Shown here piece by piece: positions 1 through 6,794 of a stretch of 62,215 nucleotides of DNA. The translations under genes and the position numbers were made by a program. The notes beneath the pieces were generated by a model. The model ran no database searches and was not told where the DNA came from. It worked only from the letters and a program-made list of their open reading frames with translations. Positions within the stretch are counted from its first letter, which is position 1, and the number at the start of each line of letters is the position of its first letter. Source of the DNA: Candidatus Nomurabacteria bacterium (GTDB lineage: Bacteria > Patescibacteriota > Minisyncoccia > Phycocordibacterales > UBA9973). Location of the stretch: assembly GCA_020850295.1 (NCBI GenBank), contig JADZEV010000003.1:1-62215 (forward strand). The letters are read 5' to 3'.

Positions 1-2
1 TA

Positions 3-1223
3 GTAAAAGATTCTCCTTCAAAGAAGTCTACAGAAAATATCGACCGGGTTTTTGTACCGACAGAAAACCCTAAAAAAAGAAAAAAAACTTTTTTTGTTTT
101 ATTGATAACAGCTTTGGTTTTAGTTGGTATTTATATAGTCGGTATATACATGGCAAGAGCAGTGATAATGGTTACCGAGAGATCTATACCGTTTTCTCTA
201 GAGAATACTGTTATAGAACTTCCACATGAGACAAATAGCGACACAGAAAGGTTATCTTTCCAAACTATGACTGTTACAACTGAAATAAATAGAGAAGTTT
301 TTGGATCAGAACTAAAAGAGGTAACCGGCAAAAGCAAAGGGTCTGTTGTTTTCTTTAATGAATACTCAAAAAACAAAGAAACTATAAAATCAGGTACAAG
401 ATTAAACGGTTCAAATGGTAAACAATATCTGACTCAGCAAAGCATAACCGTTCCAGGGTATACACTAGATAGTAAAAACAAAAAAGTCCCAGGTACTTCC
501 GAGAGTGTAGCCATAATCGCAGTTGATGTTGGTTCTAGTTATAACAGCGATGGGCTATCTTTTAATGTAACGAATTTTAGTGGTAGTAAAAGAAGCCAAA
601 TATACGCTAGAAGTTTAGGGAAAATTACAGGGGGAGAATCAGGTATGAGGCATACTGTTTCAGACGCTGAAAAACCAGCTATCTTAGAATCACTGAAAAC
701 ACAATTAAATGAAAGACTAAGGAGAGAGACAAGAGCCCAAATTCCAGAACATTTGATTACTTACCCGGATCTGCAGTTTATTTCAATTGATCCTGATAGT
801 TTAAAACTTGAAGGCGAAGGTGTTAAATTCACAGCCAAAATAAAGGGTTCTTTAACCTCTTATTTAATACCAATAAAGCTTTTGGAGTCGGCAATAGCTA
901 AATCAGCATTAAGTGATCAGTCTTATTCAAATGTTTCAATAACAAACTTAGCTTCTTTAAAAGTAATTCCTGAAAGTGCTATACCTACCAACACAAAAAC
1001 TTTACCTGACAGTATTTCAATAAGCATATCTGGGGAAGGCAATATTATAACTAAAACGCCGACCCAGAGCTTAAAAGAATCTTTAATAGGAGCTCCTAGG
1101 TCTTCATTTGATAGCAAAATAGCAGTTTTTAAAGAGATTTCGTCAGCAAGATTTAAGATGTTTCCTTTTTGGTCACCATTTTTCCCAAAAGAAGAAAGAT
1201 ATATAAGGGTAGATATCAAATAG
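3..1223 (+). CDS. Membrane-anchored protein of unknown function (5' end cut by window edge)
   Basis: The reading frame is open to the left edge, so the start codon lies outside the window. The visible part begins with a lysine-rich cytoplasmic tail (KKRKK near 75-95), then one hydrophobic segment (FFVLLITALVLVGIYIVGIYM), then about 350 residues predicted to be outside the membrane. The external part contains the stretches 'GSVVFFNEYSKNKETIKSGT' and 'TVPGY'. This layout resembles a family of unknown function that I know from CPR genomes; no enzymatic motif is visible. A TTG at 102 would be an artificial internal start. It ends in TAG 38 nt before infA, which has its own promoter. Confidence 0.7.
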   Translation, partial: VKDSPSKKSTENIDRVFVPTENPKKRKKTFFVLLITALVLVGIYIVGIYMARAVIMVTERSIPFSLENTVIELPHETNSDTERLSFQTMTVTTEINREVFGSELKEVTGKSKGSVVFFNEYSKNKETIKSGTRLNGSNGKQYLTQQSITVPGYTLDSKNKKVPGTSESVAIIAVDVGSSYNSDGLSFNVTNFSGSKRSQIYARSLGKITGGESGMRHTVSDAEKPAILESLKTQLNERLRRETRAQIPEHLITYPDLQFISIDPDSLKLEGEGVKFTAKIKGSLTSYLIPIKLLESAIAKSALSDQSYSNVSITNLASLKVIPESAIPTNTKTLPDSISISISGEGNIITKTPTQSLKESLIGAPRSSFDSKIAVFKEISSARFKMFPFWSPFFPKEERYIRVDIK

Positions 1224-1226
1224 TGT

Positions 1227-1255
1227 TTGACCTTTAAAGAGTGCTGTAGTATTAT
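1227..1255 (+). promoter_or_regulatory. infA promoter (TTGACC-17-TATTAT)
   Basis: TTGACC at 1227-1232 and TATTAT at 1250-1255 are separated by 17 bp. The predicted transcript would start near 1262, right at the infA start region, giving a leader of at most a few bases. Confidence 0.7.
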
Positions 1256-1269
1256 ATCCATTGCAACTC

Positions 1270-1479
1270 ATGATAGATCAGCAACAAATAATGAAGGGTG
1301 TGATCCAAGAAGCTCTTCCAAATACAATGTTCCGAGTGGAACTTGAAAATGGCGTAACTCAAGTGGCTTATTTGGCTGGGAAAATGAGATTAAATCGTAT
1401 CAAGGTTTTAGTAGGAGATAGTGTTGAAGTTCTGCAAGATCCATACGGTGGAAAAGGGCGTATTGTCAGAAGAGTTTAA
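1270..1479 (+). CDS. infA: Translation initiation factor IF-1
   Basis: IF-1 binds the 30S A site during initiation. The OB-fold signature is clear: 'EALPNTMFRVELENG', then 'GKMRLNRIKVLVGD', then a basic C-terminus 'GKGRIVRRV'. At 69 aa it is close to the usual 70-72. A TTG at 1261 would add three residues. I prefer ATG 1270 because the -10 box at 1250-1255 puts the transcript start at about 1262, leaving an 8-nt leader. It heads the rpmJ-rpsM-rpsK-rpsD-rpoA-rplQ cluster, the usual bacterial order. Confidence 0.93.
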   Translation: MIDQQQIMKGVIQEALPNTMFRVELENGVTQVAYLAGKMRLNRIKVLVGDSVEVLQDPYGGKGRIVRRV

Positions 1480-1491
1480 ATAGTATATAAT
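1463..1491 (+). promoter_or_regulatory. rpmJ operon promoter (TTGTCA-17-TATAAT)
   Basis: TTGTCA at 1463-1468 lies inside the end of infA and TATAAT is at 1486-1491, with a 17-bp spacer. It precedes rpmJ by about 30 nt and would give the ribosomal cluster a second entry point. Confidence 0.65.
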
Positions 1492-1528
1492 AGCCCGACC
1501 TAAAAAAGGTGTCGTTTTTCTTATTTTT

Positions 1529-1639
1529 ATGAAGATTAAATCAACTGTTAAAAAAATGTGTGCTAAATGCAAAATTGTAAAACGCAATAGGCATTTGGTA
1601 GTTATTTGCGATAATCCAAAACACAAACAAAAACAATAA
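1529..1639 (+). CDS. rpmJ: 50S ribosomal protein bL36
   Basis: 36 codons from ATG 1529 to TAA 1637-1639. The protein has the bL36 zinc-ribbon pattern: Cys11-x2-Cys14, Cys27 and His32, in a very basic chain beginning 'MKIKSTVKKMCAKCK'. bL36 has 37-38 residues in most bacteria and sits between infA and rpsM, as here. The stop is followed by a single base and then the rpsM ATG, so translation of the two is probably coupled. Confidence 0.92.
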   Translation: MKIKSTVKKMCAKCKIVKRNRHLVVICDNPKHKQKQ

Positions 1640-1640
1640 T

Positions 1641-2021
1641 ATGCGTATATTAGGTATAAACATCCCGAATGAAAAAAGACTAGATATTGGACTAACCAGT
1701 TTATTTGGTGTTGGAATGGCAACAGCTTTGAGAGTTTTAGATGAAGTTAAGGTTTCTCCAGACACAAAGTCAAAAGATTTGACCATAGAACAAGAAAACG
1801 AAATCAGACGCCTTATAGAAGAAATGACAATTGAAGGTAACCTAAAAAGAGAGGTTGCCTCAAATATTAAAAGATTAAAAGACATCAAGTGCTACCGTGG
1901 TGTTCGTCACACTAAGAGACTTCCTGTTAAAGGCCAAAGAACAAAAACAAATTCTCGAACTGTTAGAGGAAATGTGAGAAATACTATGGCATCAGGTCGT
2001 CGTAAGGAGAGTAAAACATAG
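1641..2021 (+). CDS. rpsM: 30S ribosomal protein uS13
   Basis: 126 aa, normal length. N-terminal 'MRILGINIPNEKRLDIGLTS' and the helix-two-turn-helix region are followed by the diagnostic C-terminal block 'RGVRHTKRLPVKGQRTKTNS', which contacts 16S rRNA and P-site tRNA at the head of the 30S subunit. It starts one base after the rpmJ stop with no Shine-Dalgarno sequence, and rpsK follows after 3 nt, so it is part of a translationally coupled ribosomal operon. Confidence 0.97.
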   Translation: MRILGINIPNEKRLDIGLTSLFGVGMATALRVLDEVKVSPDTKSKDLTIEQENEIRRLIEEMTIEGNLKREVASNIKRLKDIKCYRGVRHTKRLPVKGQRTKTNSRTVRGNVRNTMASGRRKESKT

Positions 2022-2024
2022 CAT

Positions 2025-2459
2025 ATGGGAAAGAAAAGAATTGCAACTCAAGAAGGACAATTGGTGGACGCTGACAAGAGAAGTCGCGCTACTGGTCGCG
2101 CACCAAAGAAAAAGCTTACTACTTGCATTTTGGCAATAGAATCTACTTTTAATAATACAAAAGCAGTAGTTAGTGACCCTAAAGGAAATGTTTTGTTTTG
2201 GTCTTCTGCTGGATCATTAGGATTTAAAGGTGCAAAAAAAGGAACTCCTTTTGCTGCATCAAAAGTAGGAGAGGTTCTATCTGAAAAAGCGGTTGCAGCT
2301 GGTATCAAAGAAGCTCACGCTGTAGTTGTAGGAGTTGGTTCTGGTCGGGAGCCACTTATCAGAGCATTCGTTGCTCCTGGTATTGATCTTTTATCAATTA
2401 AGGATCGAACACCTGTCCCACACAACGGTCCTAAACCTAAGAAACCTCGAAGAGTATAA
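2025..2459 (+). CDS. rpsK: 30S ribosomal protein uS11
   Basis: 144 aa with a lysine/arginine-rich N-terminal extension (about 30 residues). The uS11 core follows: 'CILAIESTFNNTKAVVSDPKG', 'SSAGSLGFKGAKKGTPFAA' and the C-terminal 'RTPVPHNGPKPKKPRRV'. uS11 lines the mRNA exit region of the platform. It lies 3 nt after rpsM and 3 nt before rpsD. Confidence 0.97.
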   Translation: MGKKRIATQEGQLVDADKRSRATGRAPKKKLTTCILAIESTFNNTKAVVSDPKGNVLFWSSAGSLGFKGAKKGTPFAASKVGEVLSEKAVAAGIKEAHAVVVGVGSGREPLIRAFVAPGIDLLSIKDRTPVPHNGPKPKKPRRV

Positions 2460-2462
2460 AAT

Positions 2463-3074
2463 ATGAAAACAGTTGCAAAATACAAAATGTGTCGTCGTCT
2501 CGGTTCTGGTGTGTTTGAAAAATGTCAAACACAAAAGTTTGCTGCAGTTGAACAGAAAACTGTTCGAGGTGGAGCAAACGCGAAAAGACCTAAAGCACCA
2601 TCTGGTTTCGGTCTTCAACTTTTAGAAAAACAAAAAGTAAGATTTTCATACGGTATAAGTGAGAGACAGCTACAAAATTATGTTAAAGCCGCTTCTCATG
2701 TTAAAGGTATGCCTGTTACAGATAAACTCCATGAGATACTAGAAACTAGACTAGACAACACTGTTTATCGTCTAGGATTTGCTCCAACAAGGAGACAAGC
2801 TAGACAAATGACTTCTCATGGTCACTTTACTGTAAATGGCAAGAAATCTACTATTCCATCTCAACAACTTCATGTTGGAGATGTTATAGCGGTTCGAGAA
2901 GGCTCAAAAGGATCTGCATTATTTACTGACTTTGCCAAAAAGGTAAAAGATATGATCATACCGAACTGGCTAAAGTTAAAACCAGATCAAATGTCAGCTG
3001 AAGTGGTTGCTAAACCAAAAAACGAGGAACAATTCCTCAAGTTCGAAACAGTACTTGAGTTCTATAGTCGATAA
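2463..3074 (+). CDS. rpsD: 30S ribosomal protein uS4
   Basis: 203 aa, typical length. It has an N-terminal uS4 domain with two cysteines (near residues 9 and 21) in a basic context. An S4 RNA-binding domain follows around residues 97-145 ('LDNTVYRLGFAPTRRQARQM', 'HGHFTVNGKKSTIPSQQL'). uS4 is a primary assembly protein of the 30S body. It is the last gene before the separate rpoA promoter. Confidence 0.97.
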   Translation: MKTVAKYKMCRRLGSGVFEKCQTQKFAAVEQKTVRGGANAKRPKAPSGFGLQLLEKQKVRFSYGISERQLQNYVKAASHVKGMPVTDKLHEILETRLDNTVYRLGFAPTRRQARQMTSHGHFTVNGKKSTIPSQQLHVGDVIAVREGSKGSALFTDFAKKVKDMIIPNWLKLKPDQMSAEVVAKPKNEEQFLKFETVLEFYSR

Positions 3075-3088
3075 AATAGGACACAAAG

Positions 3089-3117
3089 TTGCACAAATTA
3101 CAAAATAATTGTATTAT
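3089..3117 (+). promoter_or_regulatory. rpoA promoter (TTGCAC-17-TATTAT)
   Basis: TTGCAC 3089-3094 and TATTAT 3112-3117 with a 17-bp spacer. The -10 ends 8 nt before the rpoA ATG at 3126, so the transcript should be leaderless or nearly so. Confidence 0.65.
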
Positions 3118-3125
3118 TTATTTCT

Positions 3126-4121
3126 ATGAGTCAGCAAACAATCATACTTCCATCAAAACCAAAAGCAGTATTAGAAGAAGGATCTAAAGGTGTGTACGAG
3201 ATAGACGGTCTTGTACCAGGATACGGATACACCCTTGGAAACTCACTGAGACGAATTATATTATCTTCACTTATGGGTGCAGCGGTTACAGCTGTGAAAA
3301 TCGATGGTGTAAGTCACGAATTCGCAACAATCGATGGTGTAAAAGAAGATGTTATCGTTATCCTTCTAAATCTTAAAAACATTCGTTTTAACTTAACAGG
3401 AGATGAAGCACAAAAAATAACTCTTTCTGCAAAAGGACCGAAAGTTATAACTGCTGCTGATATGAAATCAAACTCTTTTGTTGAAGTTATGAATCCTGAG
3501 CAATATATCTGCGAAATAACAGGTAAAGCTTCTTTGGACATTGAACTAACTATTGAAAAGGGTTTGGGTTTTGTTTCTAAAGACCAACATCATAAACAAA
3601 AAGCTGAAATAGGAACTATCTTCCTTGACGCTATTTTTTCTCCTATCAGAAGAGTTAGCTACGATGTAGAAGAAATGCGTGTTGGCGACAAAACAAACTT
3701 CAACAGACTAAGAATGACTATAGAGACAGATGGAACTATTTCTCCTAGAGAAGCTCTAGAGAAGTCAGTATCTACAATGATAGAACAACTAGCAGCTATC
3801 GTTTCTGTTAATAGTCAAGAAATAATCGATGAAGTGCAGGCGACTTTTGAAAAACCAATGACGACAGAAGAGAAAGCACCTTCTATGTCTTCAGATGATG
3901 ACTCTGGTGAAGATGTAACTGATGTTTTGAAAAATCGTATTGATACTATTGGCCTATCGACTCGAACACTAAACGCTCTTTCAGCTGCAAATATTAGAAC
4001 AGTTGGAGGTATTGCTAGAAAGAAAGTAGAAGACCTTCTAGAGATTGATGGTATAGGGGATAAGGGTATTTCTGAAATAAAAGAGATTTTGGCACAGTTT
4101 AACTTGTCACTAAAGGATTAA
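3126..4121 (+). CDS. rpoA: DNA-directed RNA polymerase subunit alpha
   Basis: 331 aa, full length. The N-terminal assembly domain (about 1-235) has 'VPGYGYTLGNSLRRIILSSL' and 'SPIRRVSYDVEEMRVG'. An acidic linker (about 243-265) leads to the C-terminal domain with two helix-hairpin-helix-like motifs ('LSTRTLNALSAANIRTVGGI', 'LLEIDGIGDKGISEIKE') that binds UP elements and regulators. Its own promoter lies in the 51-nt gap after rpsD. Confidence 0.98.
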   Translation: MSQQTIILPSKPKAVLEEGSKGVYEIDGLVPGYGYTLGNSLRRIILSSLMGAAVTAVKIDGVSHEFATIDGVKEDVIVILLNLKNIRFNLTGDEAQKITLSAKGPKVITAADMKSNSFVEVMNPEQYICEITGKASLDIELTIEKGLGFVSKDQHHKQKAEIGTIFLDAIFSPIRRVSYDVEEMRVGDKTNFNRLRMTIETDGTISPREALEKSVSTMIEQLAAIVSVNSQEIIDEVQATFEKPMTTEEKAPSMSSDDDSGEDVTDVLKNRIDTIGLSTRTLNALSAANIRTVGGIARKKVEDLLEIDGIGDKGISEIKEILAQFNLSLKD

Positions 4122-4152
4122 TCTGGTAGGCTATTTCCACTAAATAACATTT

Positions 4153-4509
4153 ATGAGACACCATAACGCAAACAGAACATTTGGACGAAGCAAGAACGAA
4201 AGAAGCGCTCTTCTAAAGGGTCTTGCTGCTTCTTTGATAGAACACGGTAGTATTTTAACTACTGAAGCAAAAGCTAAAGAACTTCGACCAAAAGTAGAGA
4301 AGATGGTGACTAAAGCAAAAAACCCAACTTTATCAAACCGAAGACTTCTTCTTTCTTCTTTATACAACAACACAGAAGTTGTAGATAAACTTATCGGAGA
4401 AGTTGCTCCAAGCTTTAAAGAAAGAGCTGGTGGATACACTCGTATAACAAAAATAGTTCAAAGAAAAGGAGATGCTAGTAAAATGGCAGTAATAGAATTT
4501 GTAAAATAA
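4153..4509 (+). CDS. rplQ: 50S ribosomal protein bL17
   Basis: 118 aa. Starts 'MRHHNANRTFGRSKNERSAL', the classic bL17 N-terminus, and continues 'LIEHGSILTTEAKAKELRPK' and 'GGYTRITKIVQRKGDASKMA'. bL17 lies near the peptide exit tunnel. It follows rpoA by 31 nt and precedes rplM by 5 nt. Confidence 0.97.
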   Translation: MRHHNANRTFGRSKNERSALLKGLAASLIEHGSILTTEAKAKELRPKVEKMVTKAKNPTLSNRRLLLSSLYNNTEVVDKLIGEVAPSFKERAGGYTRITKIVQRKGDASKMAVIEFVK

Positions 4510-4514
4510 AATTT

Positions 4515-4862
4515 ATGGAATACACAGTAGATGCAACAAATAAATCACTAGGAAGAGTAGCTACAGAAGCAGCGGCTCTTTTGATGGGGAAAAATAATAC
4601 TGACTTTGTTCGCAACGCTACTCCAGGTGTTACAGTTCGACTTACAAATGCTTCAAAAATAAAAATCCCTAACCAAAACAAAATGCTTGAGAAAACATAC
4701 AACTCTTTCTCAGGTTATCCAGGTGGTCTTAAACAAAGCACTATGGCTCATGTTATTAGTAAAAAGGGCTACTCTGAAATACTGACACAAGCTGTTAAAG
4801 GAATGCTTCCAAAAAACAAATTACAAAATACCCTTATGAAGCACTTGATAGTTACAGAATAA
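4515..4862 (+). CDS. rplM: 50S ribosomal protein uL13 (short form)
   Basis: 115 aa, against about 142 in E. coli. The core 'DATNKSLGRVATEAAALLMG', 'YNSFSGYPGGLKQSTM' and 'AVKGMLPKNKLQNTLMKHL' is intact. About 20 N-terminal residues and the tail are missing relative to the usual protein, a reduction that fits a minimal CPR ribosome. It starts 5 nt after rplQ (only 'AATTT' between stop and ATG) and is followed by rpsI, its usual partner. Confidence 0.95.
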   Translation: MEYTVDATNKSLGRVATEAAALLMGKNNTDFVRNATPGVTVRLTNASKIKIPNQNKMLEKTYNSFSGYPGGLKQSTMAHVISKKGYSEILTQAVKGMLPKNKLQNTLMKHLIVTE

Positions 4863-4867
4863 ATTTT

Positions 4868-5272
4868 ATGGAAAAAACAAAGAAAAATTATATAGAAAGT
4901 ATCGGCCGAAGAAAAACATCAACTGCGCGTGTTCGAATGACACCGGCTTCGAAGCAATCTTTTGAAATTAATGAGAAAGACCTAGCTACTTATTTCCCAA
5001 CACCAGCACTTCAAAAAGTTATCAGTGATGCTTTTGCAACTACAGAGAACAAAGGTCACTATGCTATATCAGTTCATGTAAGTGGTGGAGGTATCTCTTC
5101 TCAAGCAGAAGCTGTAAGACACGGTATTTCTCGTGGACTAGTAAAGGAAGAAGAATCTAACAAAAGTCCTCTTAAAAAAGCAGGTTATCTTAAAAGAGAT
5201 CCTAGGGTTAAAGAAAGACGCAAATTCGGTCTCAAGAAAGCTCGTAAGGCTCCACAGTGGAGTAAGCGTTAG
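4868..5272 (+). CDS. rpsI: 30S ribosomal protein uS9
   Basis: 134 aa. 'ESIGRRKTSTARVRM' near the N-terminus, 'VHVSGGGISSQAEAVRHGIS' in the centre, and the C-terminal tail 'ERRKFGLKKARKAPQWSKR', whose last residues reach P-site tRNA in the 30S head. It lies 5 nt after rplM and ends directly before a strong terminator. Confidence 0.97.
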   Translation: MEKTKKNYIESIGRRKTSTARVRMTPASKQSFEINEKDLATYFPTPALQKVISDAFATTENKGHYAISVHVSGGGISSQAEAVRHGISRGLVKEEESNKSPLKKAGYLKRDPRVKERRKFGLKKARKAPQWSKR

Positions 5273-5302
5273 AAAAAAGCTTCCCTCTGGAAGCTTTTTT
5301 TA
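5273..5302 (+). terminator. Intrinsic terminator of the ribosomal protein operon
   Basis: Perfect stem AAAAAAGCTTCC / GGAAGCTTTTTT with a 4-nt loop, followed by a T-run, beginning on the base after the rpsI stop codon. Confidence 0.9.
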
Positions 5303-5316
5303 TTTATCTTGTTGTG

Positions 5317-5322
5317 TATAAT
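5317..5322 (+). promoter_or_regulatory. -10 box of the zinc-ribbon gene
   Basis: TATAAT lies 12 nt before the ATG at 5335 and just after the rpsI terminator. I see no good -35 box. Confidence 0.45.
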
Positions 5323-5334
5323 CTTTAGAAAATT

Positions 5335-5544
5335 ATGGACAAAAGTAGACTTCCAGTAAACTGGTATACAGAAAAAAGGGAGTCTGTAAAAATAATCTAC
5401 AAATGTACAGATTGTAAGACTCCTAATATAAAATACCAACCATATCCTGAGAATCCACAAAATACAGACCATAGACAGTATTGTTGGTGGTGTAAAAAAA
5501 TATCTAATCATAAACAATTACTCCCACCCAAAAAAGAGTTATAA
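5335..5544 (+). CDS. Small zinc-ribbon protein, possibly bL33-like
   Basis: 69 aa with two CxxC pairs (near residues 24/27 and 50/53). The arrangement 'YKCTDCKTPN...HRQYCWWCKKISNHK' matches the bL33 layout (ECxxCKxxN...KYCxxCxKHxxHK) in spacing and in the basic tail after the second pair. It follows a ribosomal protein operon, which supports a ribosomal role. The chain is longer than the usual 50-55 aa and has extra residues at both ends, so bL33 is an inference; an unrelated zinc ribbon is possible. Own -10 box upstream and terminator downstream. Confidence 0.65.
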   Translation: MDKSRLPVNWYTEKRESVKIIYKCTDCKTPNIKYQPYPENPQNTDHRQYCWWCKKISNHKQLLPPKKEL

Positions 5545-5559
5545 AAGACTCTTTTTTTA
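5530..5559 (+). terminator. Intrinsic terminator
   Basis: AAAAAAGAGT pairs with ACTCTTTTTT across an 8-nt loop and is followed by T residues. It overlaps the stop codon of the zinc-ribbon gene. Confidence 0.75.
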
Positions 5560-5573
5560 TTACAAAAAATAAG

Positions 5574-5579
5574 TATAAT
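5574..5579 (+). promoter_or_regulatory. grpE -10 box
   Basis: TATAAT ends 8 nt before the grpE ATG at 5588, consistent with a near-leaderless transcript. Confidence 0.5.
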
Positions 5580-5587
5580 GAGCTCGT

Positions 5588-6148
5588 ATGGACGAAGAAC
5601 AAGATATTACTATTGAAGAAGAAATAGAACCTACTACAGAAGAAGGTCAGGTTTTCTCTGGTGATCAAAAAATAAAAGAACTTAAAGAAAAGATTAAAGA
5701 ACTCCAAAAAGAAAAACAAGAATACCTAGATGGCTGGCAACGCTCTCGTGCAGACTATGCAAATCTACAAAAATCCTCTGAAGAAGAGCGCAAAAGAGTT
5801 CGTGCTTTGATAGAAGAGAGCTTTATCGAAGAGCTCCTTCCAACAGTAGATAGTTTTCTAATGGCCATGAGCAACAAAGAAGCTTGGGAGAAAGTAGATC
5901 CTGCTTGGAGGACAGGGGTAGAGTATATCTATAACCAACTTATGGGAACGCTGGAGTCACACGGGCTTAAAATATTTGGAGAAGTAGGAGATGCATTTGA
6001 TCCATTAAAACATGAGGCCGTAGGAGAGGAGGTTACAGAAGACAAGAAGCTTGACCACACCATAGCAAAAGTAAACCAAAAAGGCTTTATGCTTGGGGAA
6101 TCAATACTAAGACCTGCAAGAGCTATTGTTTACACAATAAAAAAGTAA
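5588..6148 (+). CDS. grpE: Nucleotide exchange factor GrpE
   Basis: 186 aa, usual size. It has an acidic N-terminus (about 1-25), a long charged coiled coil (about 30-75: 'KIKELKEKIKELQKEKQEYL', 'GWQRSRADYANLQK'), and the C-terminal beta domain with 'FGEVGDAFDPLKHEAVGEE' and 'KGFMLGESILRPARAIV'. GrpE releases ADP from DnaK. It lies upstream of dnaK but is separated from it by an oppositely oriented regulator gene, so the chaperone operon is split. Confidence 0.95.
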   Translation: MDEEQDITIEEEIEPTTEEGQVFSGDQKIKELKEKIKELQKEKQEYLDGWQRSRADYANLQKSSEEERKRVRALIEESFIEELLPTVDSFLMAMSNKEAWEKVDPAWRTGVEYIYNQLMGTLESHGLKIFGEVGDAFDPLKHEAVGEEVTEDKKLDHTIAKVNQKGFMLGESILRPARAIVYTIKK

Positions 6149-6156
6149 AGCTAATT

Positions 6157-6687
6157 TTATTTAACCAGATCTAAAAATGCTTTTTTGGTTTCAGTGTCTA
6201 TGTTGTCAGTAACAAAAACCATGAGTTCTGTAGTTAGCTCAAAATCTTTTTTGATATTTGTAAAAAGATGCTCATAAGGAAAAGGGGAGATCCAAACACT
6301 ATTTTTGAGGCACACAAAACCTGCTTTTTTTAGAAGGTATCTTAGTGACTCTCTTTTATCTTTTCTAGATTCTGGTAAGTCCAAAATTACTATTCGCCAT
6401 TTACCATCCCAAGAAGGACTAACTAAACCATTGTCGTTGTCTAGCTTAAGACTGTTTAACTTCTTTTTGCCTTCTTTTGTCAGTCTTGCGTATTGATTTT
6501 GACCAGAGAAATTTTGTTCAACTAAACCCGCCTCAGTAAGACCCTTTAAAGAGCGAGAAATGGCTGTTTTAGAGGTTTTTTTATCTTTTTTAGAGTCTAC
6601 TCTTTCTACTATTTCAGGCACCGAAATAGCCGGTTTTTCTGCCAAAAGCTTCAATATTTTCTTAGAAAATGAGTTTTTATTTGACAT
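6157..6687 (-). CDS. PaaX-like regulator: winged helix plus Cas2-fold domain
   Basis: 176 aa. Residues about 1-75 form a winged helix-turn-helix ('KPAISVPEIVERV', 'TSKTAISRSLKGLTEAGLVE', 'YARLTKEGKKKL'). Residues about 90-176 show the ferredoxin-like core shared by PaaX and Cas2 ('WDGKWRIVILDLPESRKDKR', 'LRYLLKKAGFVCLKNSVWIS'). Proteins of this kind are often labelled Cas2 in CPR genomes, but there are no CRISPR repeats or other cas genes here. It sits between grpE and dnaK on the opposite strand, and the gap to dnaK holds two palindromes. I infer it controls itself and the chaperones. ATG 6687 is chosen because TATAAT lies at 6708-6713. Confidence 0.75.
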   Translation of the reverse strand: MSNKNSFSKKILKLLAEKPAISVPEIVERVDSKKDKKTSKTAISRSLKGLTEAGLVEQNFSGQNQYARLTKEGKKKLNSLKLDNDNGLVSPSWDGKWRIVILDLPESRKDKRESLRYLLKKAGFVCLKNSVWISPFPYEHLFTNIKKDFELTTELMVFVTDNIDTETKKAFLDLVK

Positions 6688-6703
6688 AAGAATATCGTAT
6701 CAG

Positions 6704-6720
6704 GTATATTATAGATATAC
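6704..6720. promoter_or_regulatory. Palindrome over the -10 box of the PaaX-like gene
   Basis: GTATAT-N5-ATATAC, a perfect inverted repeat that covers TATAAT (minus strand, 6708-6713). Position suggests an autoregulatory operator. Confidence 0.4.
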
Positions 6721-6723
6721 AAG

Positions 6724-6743
6724 TATTTTGCGGTCGCGAAATA
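6724..6743. promoter_or_regulatory. Imperfect palindrome between the PaaX-like gene and dnaK
   Basis: TATTTTGCG-GT-CGCGAAATA, 8 of 9 arm positions paired. The GC-rich centre stands out in an AT-rich gap. It falls in the -35 area of the regulator gene and about 50 nt upstream of dnaK. No CIRCE element (TTAGCACTC-N9-GAGTGCTAA) is present. Confidence 0.45.
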
Positions 6744-6794
6744 TATGCTGTTTTACTGAAAATACTTTATTATTAAAATAATTTTTTAAAAAAT

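Noticed and set aside
6157..6687. Cas2 of a CRISPR system
   Set aside because: The C-terminal half has the Cas2-like fold, but there is an N-terminal winged helix, no cas1 or other cas genes, and no repeat array in the window. PaaX-type regulator fits better.
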